Position numbers and translations under genes: made by a program | Shown here: piece after piece, positions 16,734 to 25,388 of the stretch | How positions within the stretch are numbered: position 1 is the first letter of the stretch | How the letters are laid out: each line of letters opens with the position of its first letter | Assembly: GCA_025934485.1 (NCBI GenBank) | Contig: JAICXX010000016.1 | Coordinates: 1 to 61,467, forward strand | Reading direction: 5' to 3' | Source: Chitinophagaceae bacterium | Lineage (GTDB): Bacteria; Bacteroidota; Bacteroidia; Chitinophagales; Chitinophagaceae | Length of the DNA stretch: 61,467 nucleotides | The notes under the pieces: generated by a model | The model's database searches: none | What the model was told of the DNA's origin: nothing | Seen by the model: only the letters and a program-made list of their open reading frames with translations

Positions 16734-18773
16734 GTGAGACTTCTTTTTTTTCTTCTTTGTCAGCTTTGCTGCCGGATCATTTTCGCGCAATCTATCACCA
16801 ATGAGATCTTATGGGATGGCTATGGCGTGCCGCATATCTATGGGCGGACGGTGAGAGATATGTATTATGAGTTCGGTTGGGCCCAGATGCATAACCATGC
16901 CAACCTGATCCTGCGGCTTTACGGGCAAGCCAGAGGCAAGGCGGCGGAATACTGGGGCGAACGCTATCTGGCTTCGGATAAGCAGGTGCGGCTGTTTGGG
17001 CTGCCGGATATTGCCAGGCGTGATTATGGGCGACAGGAGCCTGTATTCAGGCAATGCATCGATGCGTTTGTGGCGGGAATGAACGCGTATGTCCGGGCGC
17101 ATCCGGATGCCGTGGAGCCGGAGAACGCGGCGGTCCTTCCTTTATCGCCATCCGATGTTTTTGCGCATGGATTGCGGGTGGTCTTTTTGCGATTTGTGGC
17201 CGGAGAAGACCTGGGCATGGCGAGCCGAAAGGTGAAGGCGGGTTCCAATGCGCTTGCCATTTCGCCGTCACGGAGTGTGAATAAGACGGCGCTACTTTTG
17301 GCCAATCCGCATCTTCCGTGGGCGGATCTTTTTACGTGGTTCGAAGCACATTTGCAGTCACCCGGTTTTAACGCCTATGGGGCGGCTGTCGTCGGGTTAC
17401 CGGTATTGAATATCGCGTTCAACGATCATCTCGGGTGGACGCATACGGTGAACCCCGTGGATGCCTGTGACCGGTATGAGCTGCGGTTAAAGGACCATGG
17501 TTATCTCCTCGATGGCGCGGTTGTGCCGTTTGAAGACCGGGCAGTCGATATCCGGGTACGGCAGCCGGATGGGACGTTGAGAACGGAACACATCGAATGC
17601 CGCTATTCGCGCCAGGGGCCGGTGATCGGGAGTGTGAAGGATACTGCCTATGCCATCAGGATCGCGGGGATGGATAAGCCATCGCTCTTCTATCAGTGGC
17701 ATCTGATGGCGGCCGCGACCAACCGGGTTCAATTCGTCCATGCGTTAAAGATGATGCAGCTGCCGATGTTCAATGTTATCTACGCCGATGCGGCCGGAAA
17801 TATCTTTTATCTTTTTGACGGGACGGTCCCTAAACGGGCCGAAGGAGACTGGCGTTTCTGGCATGGCGCTATCGATGGCACGACCTCGAAATATATTTGG
17901 AAAGAGACCTTGAATTATACCGATCTACCCGAGTTATGGAACCCTGCGACGGGGTTTATTCAGAACGCCAACGATCCGCCATGGACCTGCACTTATCCGC
18001 CGTTGTTGCAACCGGGCAGGTATCCGGCTTATCTTGCTCCTGTGGGAATGGGGCTGCGGCCGCAGCGGGCGGTGAATCTCGTCAGGCATGATTCTGTTTT
18101 GTCCTTACAGCGGCTTGCCGCTTGCAAATTGAATACGGGAATGGAGGCGGCAGATAGGTTTCTTCCCGATTTGTTGGCAGCAGCTTCGGCATCCACCGAT
18201 ACGATAGTGTTGAAAGCCGTTCCGGTGCTTCGCAGCTGGGATCGGGCGACCCATGCCGACAGCCGCGGGGCAGTGTTGTTCGCGCGCTGGTTCGATAAAC
18301 TTACGCCCGATATGTTCCGCCGGGAATGGGAACCCGGGCATCCGGTGGAAACGCCTGCGGGACTTAAAGATGACGGGAAAGCCGTTGCATTGCTGGCGGC
18401 GGCGGCAGTTGAGGTTATCCGTGACTATGACAGTCTCAACGTGGCGTGGGGAGATGTCTACCGGTTCCGGATGGGTGCATTGGATTATCCTGCGAATGGC
18501 GGGCCGGAGCAATACGGCATTTACCGAACGATCTATTTCGCCAAAGACAAGGACAACAAATACCGGGCTGTCGCCGGCGACAGTTATGTGGCTGTGACGG
18601 AGTTCGGCAAGAAGGTCAGTGCCTGGGTGTTGCTAAGCTATGGCAATGCTTCACAGCCGGGCAGCAAGCATGCCGGTGATCAGCTTTCTCTTATGGCCCG
18701 CGAGGATTTGCGACCGGCATTGTTGTCGATGGAGGACATTGAAAAAAATGCCGAGGAGGTGGAAAGATTTTAG
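16734..18773 (+). CDS. Penicillin/acyl-homoserine-lactone acylase family protein (S45)
   Basis: 679 residues, GTG start followed by a signal peptide (MRLLFFLLCQLCCRIIFAQ). Ntn-hydrolase precursor: the alpha chain contains ILWDGYGVPHIYG, and autocleavage before Ser171 in KAG/SNALAI would expose the catalytic N-terminal Ser of the beta chain. NPHLPW and AFNDHLGWTHTVN are typical of the AHL-acylase/aculeacin-acylase branch, and AFADRF-like C-terminal blocks follow. Periplasmic amide hydrolysis of acylated substrates is likely; the acyl-chain specificity cannot be read. No complete RND/TolC partner remains beside it. Its TAG stop overlaps the stop of ogt, which converges on it. Confidence 0.9.
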   Translation: MRLLFFLLCQLCCRIIFAQSITNEILWDGYGVPHIYGRTVRDMYYEFGWAQMHNHANLILRLYGQARGKAAEYWGERYLASDKQVRLFGLPDIARRDYGRQEPVFRQCIDAFVAGMNAYVRAHPDAVEPENAAVLPLSPSDVFAHGLRVVFLRFVAGEDLGMASRKVKAGSNALAISPSRSVNKTALLLANPHLPWADLFTWFEAHLQSPGFNAYGAAVVGLPVLNIAFNDHLGWTHTVNPVDACDRYELRLKDHGYLLDGAVVPFEDRAVDIRVRQPDGTLRTEHIECRYSRQGPVIGSVKDTAYAIRIAGMDKPSLFYQWHLMAAATNRVQFVHALKMMQLPMFNVIYADAAGNIFYLFDGTVPKRAEGDWRFWHGAIDGTTSKYIWKETLNYTDLPELWNPATGFIQNANDPPWTCTYPPLLQPGRYPAYLAPVGMGLRPQRAVNLVRHDSVLSLQRLAACKLNTGMEAADRFLPDLLAAASASTDTIVLKAVPVLRSWDRATHADSRGAVLFARWFDKLTPDMFRREWEPGHPVETPAGLKDDGKAVALLAAAAVEVIRDYDSLNVAWGDVYRFRMGALDYPANGGPEQYGIYRTIYFAKDKDNKYRAVAGDSYVAVTEFGKKVSAWVLLSYGNASQPGSKHAGDQLSLMAREDLRPALLSMEDIEKNAEEVERF

Positions 18774-19288
18774 AATAAGGTTTGTACGCCGTACATCACT
18801 TTGGTCTCGTGGTCGAGGAGCCATTTTTTGCGCCAGAGGCCGCCGGCATAGCCTACGAGGTCGCGTTTGGAGCCGATGACGCGGTGACAGGGGACGACGA
18901 TGGCGATATTGTTCTTACCGTTTGCGGCGGCGGCGGCGCGGATGGCCTTGGTATCGCCGAGGCGGCGGGACAGTTCGAGATAGCTGATGGTCTTCCCAAA
19001 GGGGATGGCGGTGAGCTCGTTCCATACCCGTTGTTGAAAGGACGAGCCGTCCTGGGCGACGGGGAAGTCGAAGATGCGGCGTTGCCCCTGAAAATACTGG
19101 ATCATCTGTTCGATGCATTGGATGACCAGGGGAGTCACCGGGCCCTTGAGGCTCGGGTGATGATATTTAGCGTCGTCGAGATGGTCTACGAAGCTGATCT
19201 CGTTGATATAGGTATCTGTTCCCCCGATACGGAGAAGACCAAGGGGTGATTGGTAATAGGTCGTGGCCGTTTCCAGCGTGGTTGCCAT
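18770..19288 (-). CDS. ogt: Methylated-DNA-protein-cysteine methyltransferase
   Basis: 172 residues. Repairs O6-alkylguanine by transferring the alkyl group to its own cysteine, a suicide reaction. Active-site motif VVPCHRVIGS with Cys134; the helix-turn-helix RAAAAANGKNNIAI and the Tyr/Arg of QQRVWNELTAIPFGKTISY are as in Ogt/MGMT. The short N-terminal domain lacks the Ada metal-binding Cys cluster. Start is the ATG at 19288, 18 nt downstream of the broken csaA-like gene, from which it may once have been co-transcribed. Confidence 0.93.
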   Translation of the reverse strand: MATTLETATTYYQSPLGLLRIGGTDTYINEISFVDHLDDAKYHHPSLKGPVTPLVIQCIEQMIQYFQGQRRIFDFPVAQDGSSFQQRVWNELTAIPFGKTISYLELSRRLGDTKAIRAAAAANGKNNIAIVVPCHRVIGSKRDLVGYAGGLWRKKWLLDHETKVMYGVQTLF

Positions 19289-19306
19289 GCGTGAGAGAAT
19301 TTGGGG

Positions 19307-19683
19307 TTACCCGATCTTCCAGCCATTGCCGACCTTGCGGTCCGGCGTCAATAAAACTACTTCTTTTTTTTCAGTATACACACCCAGGACGAGGCATTCG
19401 CTGAAAAAATTAGCGACCTGCTTTGGCGGAAAATTGACCACGGCGATCACCAGTTTGCCGATAAGGTCTTGCTTTTCATATAAGTTCGGTCAATTGCCAA
19501 GCCGGCTCCTGGCCGCCGGAAGGCGGCCTGTCCACGGGCGCAAGCCCGCGACCGAGAGCCGCACCAGTGGTGGGGCCGAAGGCCTACAGACATCTGTGTT
19601 CGCTTCGGGAAAATCGCTAACTTCGTCATCGTTCCGGCCCGAAGATCTATCTTTTCAAAGTCTTGGCAGGTGATGGTTGGCAT
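19307..19683 (-). pseudogene. csaA: CsaA-like tRNA-binding (OB-fold) protein, interrupted by a GC-rich hairpin element
   Basis: The 5' part (from ATG at 19683) reads MPTITCQDFEKIDLRAGTM, the normal CsaA/EMAP-type N terminus, up to about FPK near nt 19600. The 3' part in another frame reads YEKQDLIGKLVIAVVNFPP and ends VLLTPDRKVGNGWKIG at the TAA (19307-19309). The middle of the OB fold (normally about 25 residues of the PAYKLTIDFG type) is replaced by about 110 nt of palindromic GC-rich sequence that changes the frame and brings a TGA. CsaA is a small homodimeric tRNA-binding/chaperone-like protein; this copy should be inactive. Confidence 0.82.
19493..19600. repeat. GC-rich multi-hairpin element inside csaA
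   Basis: Contains GGCCGCC-GGAA-GGCGGCC (19511-19528), CGGGC-GCAA-GCCCG (19535-19548), ACCAGTGGT (19563-19571) and GGCC-GAA-GGCC (19574-19584). The first hairpin followed by GTCC and a GCAA loop is shared with the intergenic hairpins at 43785-43813, so this looks like a dispersed repeat family. No ORF within it, and no clear target-site duplication found by eye. Confidence 0.7.
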
Positions 19684-19724
19684 GGTTATACCACGGTTTA
19701 TCGTTAACTAAATATACAAAAGTT

Positions 19725-20147
19725 ATGAAACGTACAGCAACGGCCGTATGGAACGGCTCCGGCAAAGATGGTAAAGGAAATTTAACGACCCAGAGCACGA
19801 CCCTGAACAAGGCGCAGTATTCTTACAAGACGCGTTTCGAAGACGGTGTAGGCACGAATCCCGAGGAGTTGATCGCCGCTGCACATGCCGGCTGTTTTGC
19901 CATGGCGCTGGCATTTGGCCTGCAGGGCGCGGGCATCACGCCCGATTCGCTGGAAGTGACGGCTACGGTAACGCTGGACGTCAGCAGCGGTACGCCGACG
20001 ATCACGGAAAGCCATCTGGATCTCAAGGCAAAGATACCCGGCATCACCAATGACAAATTCCAGGAATTTGCCAAAGGCGCGGAGCAAGGCTGTCCGGTGA
20101 GCCGTGTGCTCAAGGCGCAGGTGTCGTTGACGGCTACGCTGGGGTAG
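19725..20147 (+). CDS. osmC: OsmC-family peroxiredoxin
   Basis: 140 residues from the ATG at 19725 (an upstream in-frame start would overlap csaA and adds non-family sequence). Reduces organic hydroperoxides using two thiols: Cys57 in AHAGCFAMALAF and Cys123 in EQGCPVSRVL, the two conserved OsmC/Ohr cysteines. The N-terminal RTATAVWNGSGKDGKG and GTNPEELIAAAHAGC favour OsmC over Ohr. Divergent from csaA/ogt. Confidence 0.93.
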   Translation: MKRTATAVWNGSGKDGKGNLTTQSTTLNKAQYSYKTRFEDGVGTNPEELIAAAHAGCFAMALAFGLQGAGITPDSLEVTATVTLDVSSGTPTITESHLDLKAKIPGITNDKFQEFAKGAEQGCPVSRVLKAQVSLTATLG

Positions 20148-20201
20148 GGCTAATGATCTGAAGCCGCCCGGGAATCGCATTAAGACTTTATTAGAATTGA
20201 G

Positions 20202-20209
20202 TAATTTTG
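20202..20209 (+). promoter_or_regulatory. Possible -7 box upstream of the Gfo/Idh/MocA gene
   Basis: TAATTTTG fits TAnnTTTG. It lies just before the hairpin at 20219-20232, so a transcript started here would begin close to that hairpin. Weak -33 region. Confidence 0.3.
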
Positions 20210-20218
20210 CAATTTTTA

Positions 20219-20239
20219 GCACCTTCGGGTGCTTTTTTT
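20219..20239 (+). terminator. Terminator after osmC
   Basis: Stem GCACC (20219-20223), TTCG loop, GGTGC (20228-20232), then TTTTTTT. Short but very stable because of the UUCG tetraloop. It sits 32 nt before the next ORF. Confidence 0.75.
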
Positions 20240-20270
20240 ATTGGTGCACTGTCTTAACTTACACCATACT

Positions 20271-21698
20271 ATGAGCTCAACAAACAAACCCAGTAACTTA
20301 TCCCGCAGGAAATTTCTGCGCGGTTCAACGATGGCTGCCACAGGCTTCTTCATCGTACCCAGACATGTTCTCGGGCGCGGATTCACTGCGCCGAGTGATA
20401 AGCTGCAGATCGCAGCCATCGGCGCCGGCGGTAAAGGCGGCGACGATATCCGGAACTTCTACAGCAGCGGCAAGGTCGATATCGCCTACCTGTGCGACGT
20501 CGACGACCGTCAGAGCGCGAAGTCCAGACAGACCTTCCCCAAGGCCAAGTACTACAAAGACTTCCGGGAGATGCTGGAAAAGGAGCACAAGCATATCGAT
20601 GCCTGCAATGTCTCCACTCCGGATAACTGTCACGCCGTAGCCGCCATGGCTGTGATGCAGTTGGGCAAACATGTCTATTGCCAGAAACCGATGACGCACG
20701 ATATCTATGAGGCGCGGATGCTCACCGAAGCCGCCAAGCGGTATAAGGTCGTCGCGCAGATGGGCAACCAGGGTTCTTCCGGCGACGGGGTGCGGCTGAT
20801 GCAGGAGTGGTACAATGCCGGGCTCATCGGCGATGCCACGGCCATCCATGTATGGACTAACAGGCCCGTGTGGCCGCAGGGTGGTCTCAAGCCCACCGGG
20901 CATGACGAGATCCCGTCCGAACTCAACTGGGATCTGTGGCAAGGGCCGGCCGAAGCGGACGACTATCATCATGAGTTCCTGCCGTTCAACTGGCGGGGCT
21001 GGTGGCGCTATGGCACGGGGGCACTCGGTGACATGGGTTGTCACCTGATCGACCCGGCGTTCAAAACCGTGGGGCTGGGATATCCTTCGGAGGTCGAGTG
21101 CAGCATGAGCACCATCTACCAGGTGATGTGGACTCCCCTCGACCATCCCGATAGCTGTCCGGTGAGCTCTTCGGTGAAGATGAAATTCCCGGGCAAACCG
21201 GGTAAGCCCGATGTGGCCCTGTACTGGATGGATGGCGGTATTCAACCCGAGCGTCCCGACGAGCTGGATGCCAATGACCGGATGGGTGGTCCCGACGGCG
21301 GCGTGATCATCACCGGTACGAAAGGCAAGATGATGTGCGGAACGTACGGCGCCGAACCGACCCTATTGCCGAAATCCCGGATGTCCGAGGCGGCGAGTGT
21401 GCCTAAGACGCTGCCGCGCGTTCCGGAGGGCCACTATCACCAATGGGTGAATGCGTGTATCGCGGGTTATGGGAAAAATGAACTGAGCTCGCCCTTCGAC
21501 TATGCAGGGCCGTTAACGGAGACGATCCTGATGGGTAACCTGGCATTGCGCAGCTATAATCTCAAAGATTCCAGCGGTAAATATCCCGGCCGGAAGAAGC
21601 TGTTGTGGGATGCCGCGAATATGAAGATCACGAACTTCGACGAGGCGAATGCGTTTGTGAAGCGGAACTATCGCGCCGGCTGGACGCTGGGTGTGTAA
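20271..21698 (+). CDS. Gfo/Idh/MocA family oxidoreductase, Tat-exported
   Basis: 475 residues. The N terminus carries a twin-arginine signal (SRRKFLRGSTMAATGFFIVP, residues 11-30), so the folded protein with its NAD(P) cofactor is probably exported. Rossmann fold follows: IAAIGAGGKGGDDI, YLCDVDD, then CNVSTPDNCHAV and the family EKP-like block YCQKPMTHD near residue 145. The C-terminal substrate domain has MGCHLIDPAF and the TGTKGKMMCGTYG strand. This subgroup is abundant in Bacteroidota and Planctomycetes and usually acts on sugars or sugar acids; the substrate is unknown. Own terminator; no neighbours in the same pathway. Confidence 0.92.
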   Translation: MSSTNKPSNLSRRKFLRGSTMAATGFFIVPRHVLGRGFTAPSDKLQIAAIGAGGKGGDDIRNFYSSGKVDIAYLCDVDDRQSAKSRQTFPKAKYYKDFREMLEKEHKHIDACNVSTPDNCHAVAAMAVMQLGKHVYCQKPMTHDIYEARMLTEAAKRYKVVAQMGNQGSSGDGVRLMQEWYNAGLIGDATAIHVWTNRPVWPQGGLKPTGHDEIPSELNWDLWQGPAEADDYHHEFLPFNWRGWWRYGTGALGDMGCHLIDPAFKTVGLGYPSEVECSMSTIYQVMWTPLDHPDSCPVSSSVKMKFPGKPGKPDVALYWMDGGIQPERPDELDANDRMGGPDGGVIITGTKGKMMCGTYGAEPTLLPKSRMSEAASVPKTLPRVPEGHYHQWVNACIAGYGKNELSSPFDYAGPLTETILMGNLALRSYNLKDSSGKYPGRKKLLWDAANMKITNFDEANAFVKRNYRAGWTLGV

Positions 21699-21706
21699 AT
21701 AATGCG

Positions 21707-21735
21707 AGAGCCACCTTACGGTGGCTCTTTTTTTA
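21707..21735 (+). terminator. Terminator after the Gfo/Idh/MocA gene
   Basis: Stem AGAGCCACC (21707-21715), TTAC loop, GGTGGCTCT (21720-21728), T-run. A second GC-rich hairpin (AAGCCGG/CCGGCTT, 21742-21760) lies between this and the convergent gene. Confidence 0.85.
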
Positions 21736-21763
21736 TTCCCAAAGCCGGCTCCGCCGGCTTCAA

Positions 21764-22636
21764 TTATTCGTTCAAGAGTTTTGCGAGGTCTAATAGCTCT
21801 TTTTGCTTGTAGGCGTTGCGCTCGTCGTCGAAGCATTTGCTGAACTCTTCCAGGGCCGTTTGGATGATCCGGTAGTGGGAGAGCGGTTTGAAATAGGAAG
21901 CCACGGGCGGCACGGAAATGCGTTTAAAATAGCTTTCCACGTCCTTATGCGAGAAGACCTGTCCGCTCGTGGGGTCGATGAAGAACTCGATGCGTTGCAT
22001 CGGGCTCAGCTTCTCGGGGTTCTCGTCGTAATAGGGTTTGATATACGCCAAAACGAACTGGCGCGGGATATTGATGGCTTTTACTGGGATGTCCAGCAGC
22101 TCGCTGAGCAGCAGGTAAAGGATGCCGTTAGTGATAGAATTCCCCCTTTTGGTTTCGATGAGCTTGTTGATCATGAACTCTTCGGGGTGTTGGTAGGCGA
22201 CCTCGGTGCCTTTGAGCCCATAGTAATTGTACAGGATGCTGGTGACCACATGAACCTGTTCGAGGGGGGTGAGATAGCTGTTGAGTTCCAGCCAAATATT
22301 GCGGCGTAGTTTCTCGACCTCCTGGAGCACGGGTGTCGTGACCAGTTCCGGGTATTGGAATTTGGCGACCAATAGCGAGGCCGTGAGCAGGTCCTGGTAG
22401 CTGCTGTTCTTCCAGTGGGTGAAATCTTCCGTGAGATCGTGGTAATGGAGCTTATGGATGAGAAGCTCTATGCGTTCCTGTACATCGTTGCTGATCGTGT
22501 TCTCCCAAAGATTTTCCAAATTGGGAATGATTCCCCGGCCGTAGCTTACGATCTTATTGCTAACGGAATCAAAGACTTCCTGGTCGGGGTCGTCGATCAA
22601 ATGGAACAACGCTATAATTTCTCTGTTTTCCTGCAT
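21764..22636 (-). CDS. SirB1-like protein with inactive-type transglutaminase fold (Transglut_core2)
   Basis: 290 residues from the ATG at 22636. N-terminal helical repeats (LFHLIDDPDQEVFDSVSNKI, HEAT-like, residues 5-40), then a Transglut_core2 domain: LNSYLTPLEQVHVVTSILYNYYGLKG, the region where SirB1 family members carry the block GNSITNGILYLLLSELLDIPVKAINIPRQFVLAY, and a late FFIDPTSGQVFSHKDV. The catalytic Cys of true transglutaminases is absent from the NSITNGILY position and the family function is unknown. Separate transcription unit upstream of topA's 3' end. Confidence 0.85.
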   Translation of the reverse strand: MQENREIIALFHLIDDPDQEVFDSVSNKIVSYGRGIIPNLENLWENTISNDVQERIELLIHKLHYHDLTEDFTHWKNSSYQDLLTASLLVAKFQYPELVTTPVLQEVEKLRRNIWLELNSYLTPLEQVHVVTSILYNYYGLKGTEVAYQHPEEFMINKLIETKRGNSITNGILYLLLSELLDIPVKAINIPRQFVLAYIKPYYDENPEKLSPMQRIEFFIDPTSGQVFSHKDVESYFKRISVPPVASYFKPLSHYRIIQTALEEFSKCFDDERNAYKQKELLDLAKLLNE

Positions 22637-22798
22637 GGGGTTTCCGGGCCATCGCCAATACAAAGGTAAGATCGGCGATGTTTATTAGAGTTAAATGGGT
22701 TTCTTATCCACAATAACGCCCTAAATGTTCATTAAATTGCATGCCACGAAAATCGGATAGGCACCCAAATCCGGGGGCGCCGGCGGTCCGACAGGTCG

Positions 22799-25144
22799 CT
22801 AATTATTTTTTTTCTTCCGGGGAACCCGTTTGGGTGGGTTGGCCTTGACCTCTTCGATGATGGCTTTTACCTCTTCCAGCGTCAGATCGGCTGCAGTTTC
22901 CTGCTTTTCTTTTGGCAATTTATAGTTGCGCAAACCCTGCTTGATATAGGGGCCGTAGGGGCCGCGGAGGAGTTGTATCTTTTCCTTTTCGAAGATCTTG
23001 ATAGTTCGTTGTTCTTTGGCTGCTCTTTTCTCGACGACAATGGGTTGTGCCTGTTCGAAGCTGATCGTATAAGGATCGAATTCTTTTCCGAGCGAATAGA
23101 ACTTGCCGTCGTGTGCAATATACGGACCAAAGCGACCGATGCTGACCGTGACATCTTTGTCTTCGAATACGCCGAGGTTGCGCGGAAGCCGAAAGAGTTC
23201 CATGGCCTCATCGTAGCTGATGGTTTCGATACTTTGCGTATTCTTCAATTTCGCGAAGCGGGGCTTTTCTTCGTCGCTGACATCGCCGATCTGGACCATG
23301 GGACCATAACGGCCCATGCGGGCGATGACCTTTTTACCGCTTTGCTGGTCGACGCCCAGCTCTCTTTCGCCTTTGATGCGTTCGGCGTTCTCGATGGTAT
23401 TGTCGACGTCCTTTTTGAAAGGGTTGTAGAAATCATCGATCATCTTGCTCCATAGCATCTTCCCCCGGGCAACCTCGTCGAACTCTTCTTCGATGCGGGC
23501 CGTGAAGTGGTAGTCCATGATGTCGTCGAAATACTGTTTGAGGAAGTCCGTCACCACCAGACCGAGATCGGTGGGGAATAATTTGGACTTTTCCGCACCG
23601 GTATTCTCCTGTTCGGTGACCTTTTCGATATGATCGTTCTTCAGGAGAAGGATACGGAAGTCCCGTTTGACGCCTTCTTTGTCGCGTTTTTCTACATAGC
23701 CACGTTTGAGAATAGTAGAGATGGTGGGGGCGTAGGTCGAGGGCCGGCCGATGCCGAGCTCCTCCAATTTTTTTACAAGGGACGCCTCGGTATAGCGGGG
23801 CAGGGGGCGGGAGAAACGCTCGACGGCACGCATCTCTTTTAGCGGGAGTTGTTGTTTTACCGTGAGCGGCGGCAGCATCCCTTCCTGGCCGTCTTCTTCG
23901 GAGATGTCGTCTTCGTCGCGGTCTTCCATGTATACCTTAAGGAAGCCGTCGAATTTCAATACTTCGCCGCTGGCGGTAAGCTCTTCTTTATTCGTAGAGA
24001 CCTGGATCTTCGCGATCGTTTTTTCCAGTTCGGCGTCGGCCATCTGGCTGGCCATAGTGCGTTTCCAGATCAGTTCATAAAGCCGACGGAGGTCCGAATC
24101 ATCGACGGTCATCGCATCCATGTAGGTGGGGCGGATGGCTTCGTGTGCTTCCTGCGCCGACTCGTTCTTATTTTTGAATTTGCGGGCCTGGTGGTATTTG
24201 TCACCGTACTGGCTTTTGATCTGGTCGGCGGCAGCCTGCATGGCGAGATCGCTGAGGTTGACGCTGTCGGTACGCATGTAGGTGATCTTACCGCTTTCGT
24301 AAAGCTTTTGGGCCAGGATCATGGTGCGGCTCACCGAGTAACCCAGTTTGCGGCTGGCTTCCTGCTGAAGGGTGGAGGTGGTAAAGGGTGCCGCGGGCGT
24401 TTTCTTACCGGGTTTCACCTGGATATCGGTGACGGTATAATCCGCGCCGATGCAAGACTGGAGAAATTTCTCGGCGTTCTCGGCCGAAGACTGTTTCTTT
24501 CCTTCGGCGGCGAAAGTGACGGATTTGCCGCTGACATCCTTGGCCGTGAACAGCGCCTCGAGCTTGAAGGAACTCACGGCGGTAAATGCGTTTATTTCCC
24601 GCTCGCGTTCGGCGATGATGCGGACGGCGACGCTCTGTACGCGGCCGGCGCTGAGGTTGTTCTTCATGCTCATCTTGCGCCAGAGGACGGGGCTAAGCTC
24701 GAAACCTACGATCCGGTCGAGGATCCGGCGGGCCTGCTGGGCGTTGACGAGGTTCATGTCCACGGTCCGGGGCTTTTTGACGGCGCTTTGGATCGCGGGT
24801 TTGGTGATCTCGTGGAAGACGATGCGTTTGGTGGTGACCGGATCGAGGCCCAGCACCTCGCACAGGTGCCAGGAGATGGCTTCCCCTTCCCGGTCCTCAT
24901 CAGTCGCGAGCCAGACTTCGCCCGACTTCTTGGCTGACGATTTTAATTCTTTGACAACCTTTTCTTTATCTTCAGGAACGATATAGCGTGGCTGGTAGTT
25001 GTTCTTGATGTCGATACCCATGTCGTCTTTCTCGAGGTCCCGGATATGCCCGTAGCAGCTCTTGACCTCGAAATCTTCCCCCAGGATCTTTTCTATCGTT
25101 TTGGCTTTCGCCGGAGACTCCACAATTAATAAGTTCTTAGCCAT
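22799..25144 (-). CDS. topA: DNA topoisomerase I
   Basis: 781 residues. Relaxes negative supercoils by single-strand passage. Toprim domain at the N terminus (LLIVESPAKAKTIEKIL; acidic ATDEDREGE at 80-88), cleavage-joining core with RILDRIVGFELSPVLW and SAGRVQSVAVRI, and catalytic Tyr289 in GKITYMRTDSVNL. The C terminus has Toprim_Crpt-like repeats (RFGPYIAHDGKFYSL and RGPYGPYIKQGLRNYKL) and a Lys-rich tail (KRVPRKKKNN) instead of Cys zinc fingers, the usual Bacteroidota form. About 240 nt of AT-rich, palindrome-containing DNA lie upstream. Confidence 0.97.
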   Translation of the reverse strand: MAKNLLIVESPAKAKTIEKILGEDFEVKSCYGHIRDLEKDDMGIDIKNNYQPRYIVPEDKEKVVKELKSSAKKSGEVWLATDEDREGEAISWHLCEVLGLDPVTTKRIVFHEITKPAIQSAVKKPRTVDMNLVNAQQARRILDRIVGFELSPVLWRKMSMKNNLSAGRVQSVAVRIIAEREREINAFTAVSSFKLEALFTAKDVSGKSVTFAAEGKKQSSAENAEKFLQSCIGADYTVTDIQVKPGKKTPAAPFTTSTLQQEASRKLGYSVSRTMILAQKLYESGKITYMRTDSVNLSDLAMQAAADQIKSQYGDKYHQARKFKNKNESAQEAHEAIRPTYMDAMTVDDSDLRRLYELIWKRTMASQMADAELEKTIAKIQVSTNKEELTASGEVLKFDGFLKVYMEDRDEDDISEEDGQEGMLPPLTVKQQLPLKEMRAVERFSRPLPRYTEASLVKKLEELGIGRPSTYAPTISTILKRGYVEKRDKEGVKRDFRILLLKNDHIEKVTEQENTGAEKSKLFPTDLGLVVTDFLKQYFDDIMDYHFTARIEEEFDEVARGKMLWSKMIDDFYNPFKKDVDNTIENAERIKGERELGVDQQSGKKVIARMGRYGPMVQIGDVSDEEKPRFAKLKNTQSIETISYDEAMELFRLPRNLGVFEDKDVTVSIGRFGPYIAHDGKFYSLGKEFDPYTISFEQAQPIVVEKRAAKEQRTIKIFEKEKIQLLRGPYGPYIKQGLRNYKLPKEKQETAADLTLEEVKAIIEEVKANPPKRVPRKKKNN

Positions 25145-25240
25145 TTTATAGTATAAAAGGGTTTAATTCCAGCCGGTTTAACGCGTTCCGGCCTGCCCGT
25201 ACGCGTGCAAGTTTACAGTATAACGTTCAAATTAAAAAAT

Positions 25241-25285
25241 CAGTGGCCTCGGGCCTACGGCCTGCTGGCTCGCCTAACGGGATGT
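25241..25285. repeat. GC-rich imperfect palindromes in the topA-pxpB gap
   Basis: The topA-pxpB gap (25145-25388) is AT-rich except here, where GGCCTCGGGCCTACGGCC and following bases form overlapping small inverted repeats. Similar in style to the hairpins at 58021-58086. No gene is seen in the gap. Confidence 0.4.
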
Positions 25286-25388
25286 GCTTAATTGATTGTC
25301 AATAACTTGCAAATTTGTGTGGCCAGGAAGTTATCCCTTTATGAACAGTCGAAGCCGCGGGTTGTTCTAAAAAGGGTTAATTTGTTGC

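Noticed and set aside
23849..24937. 362-codon open frame opposite topA
   Set aside because: Mirror of an unmistakable topoisomerase I; composition is typical of antisense frames, with no recognisable domain.
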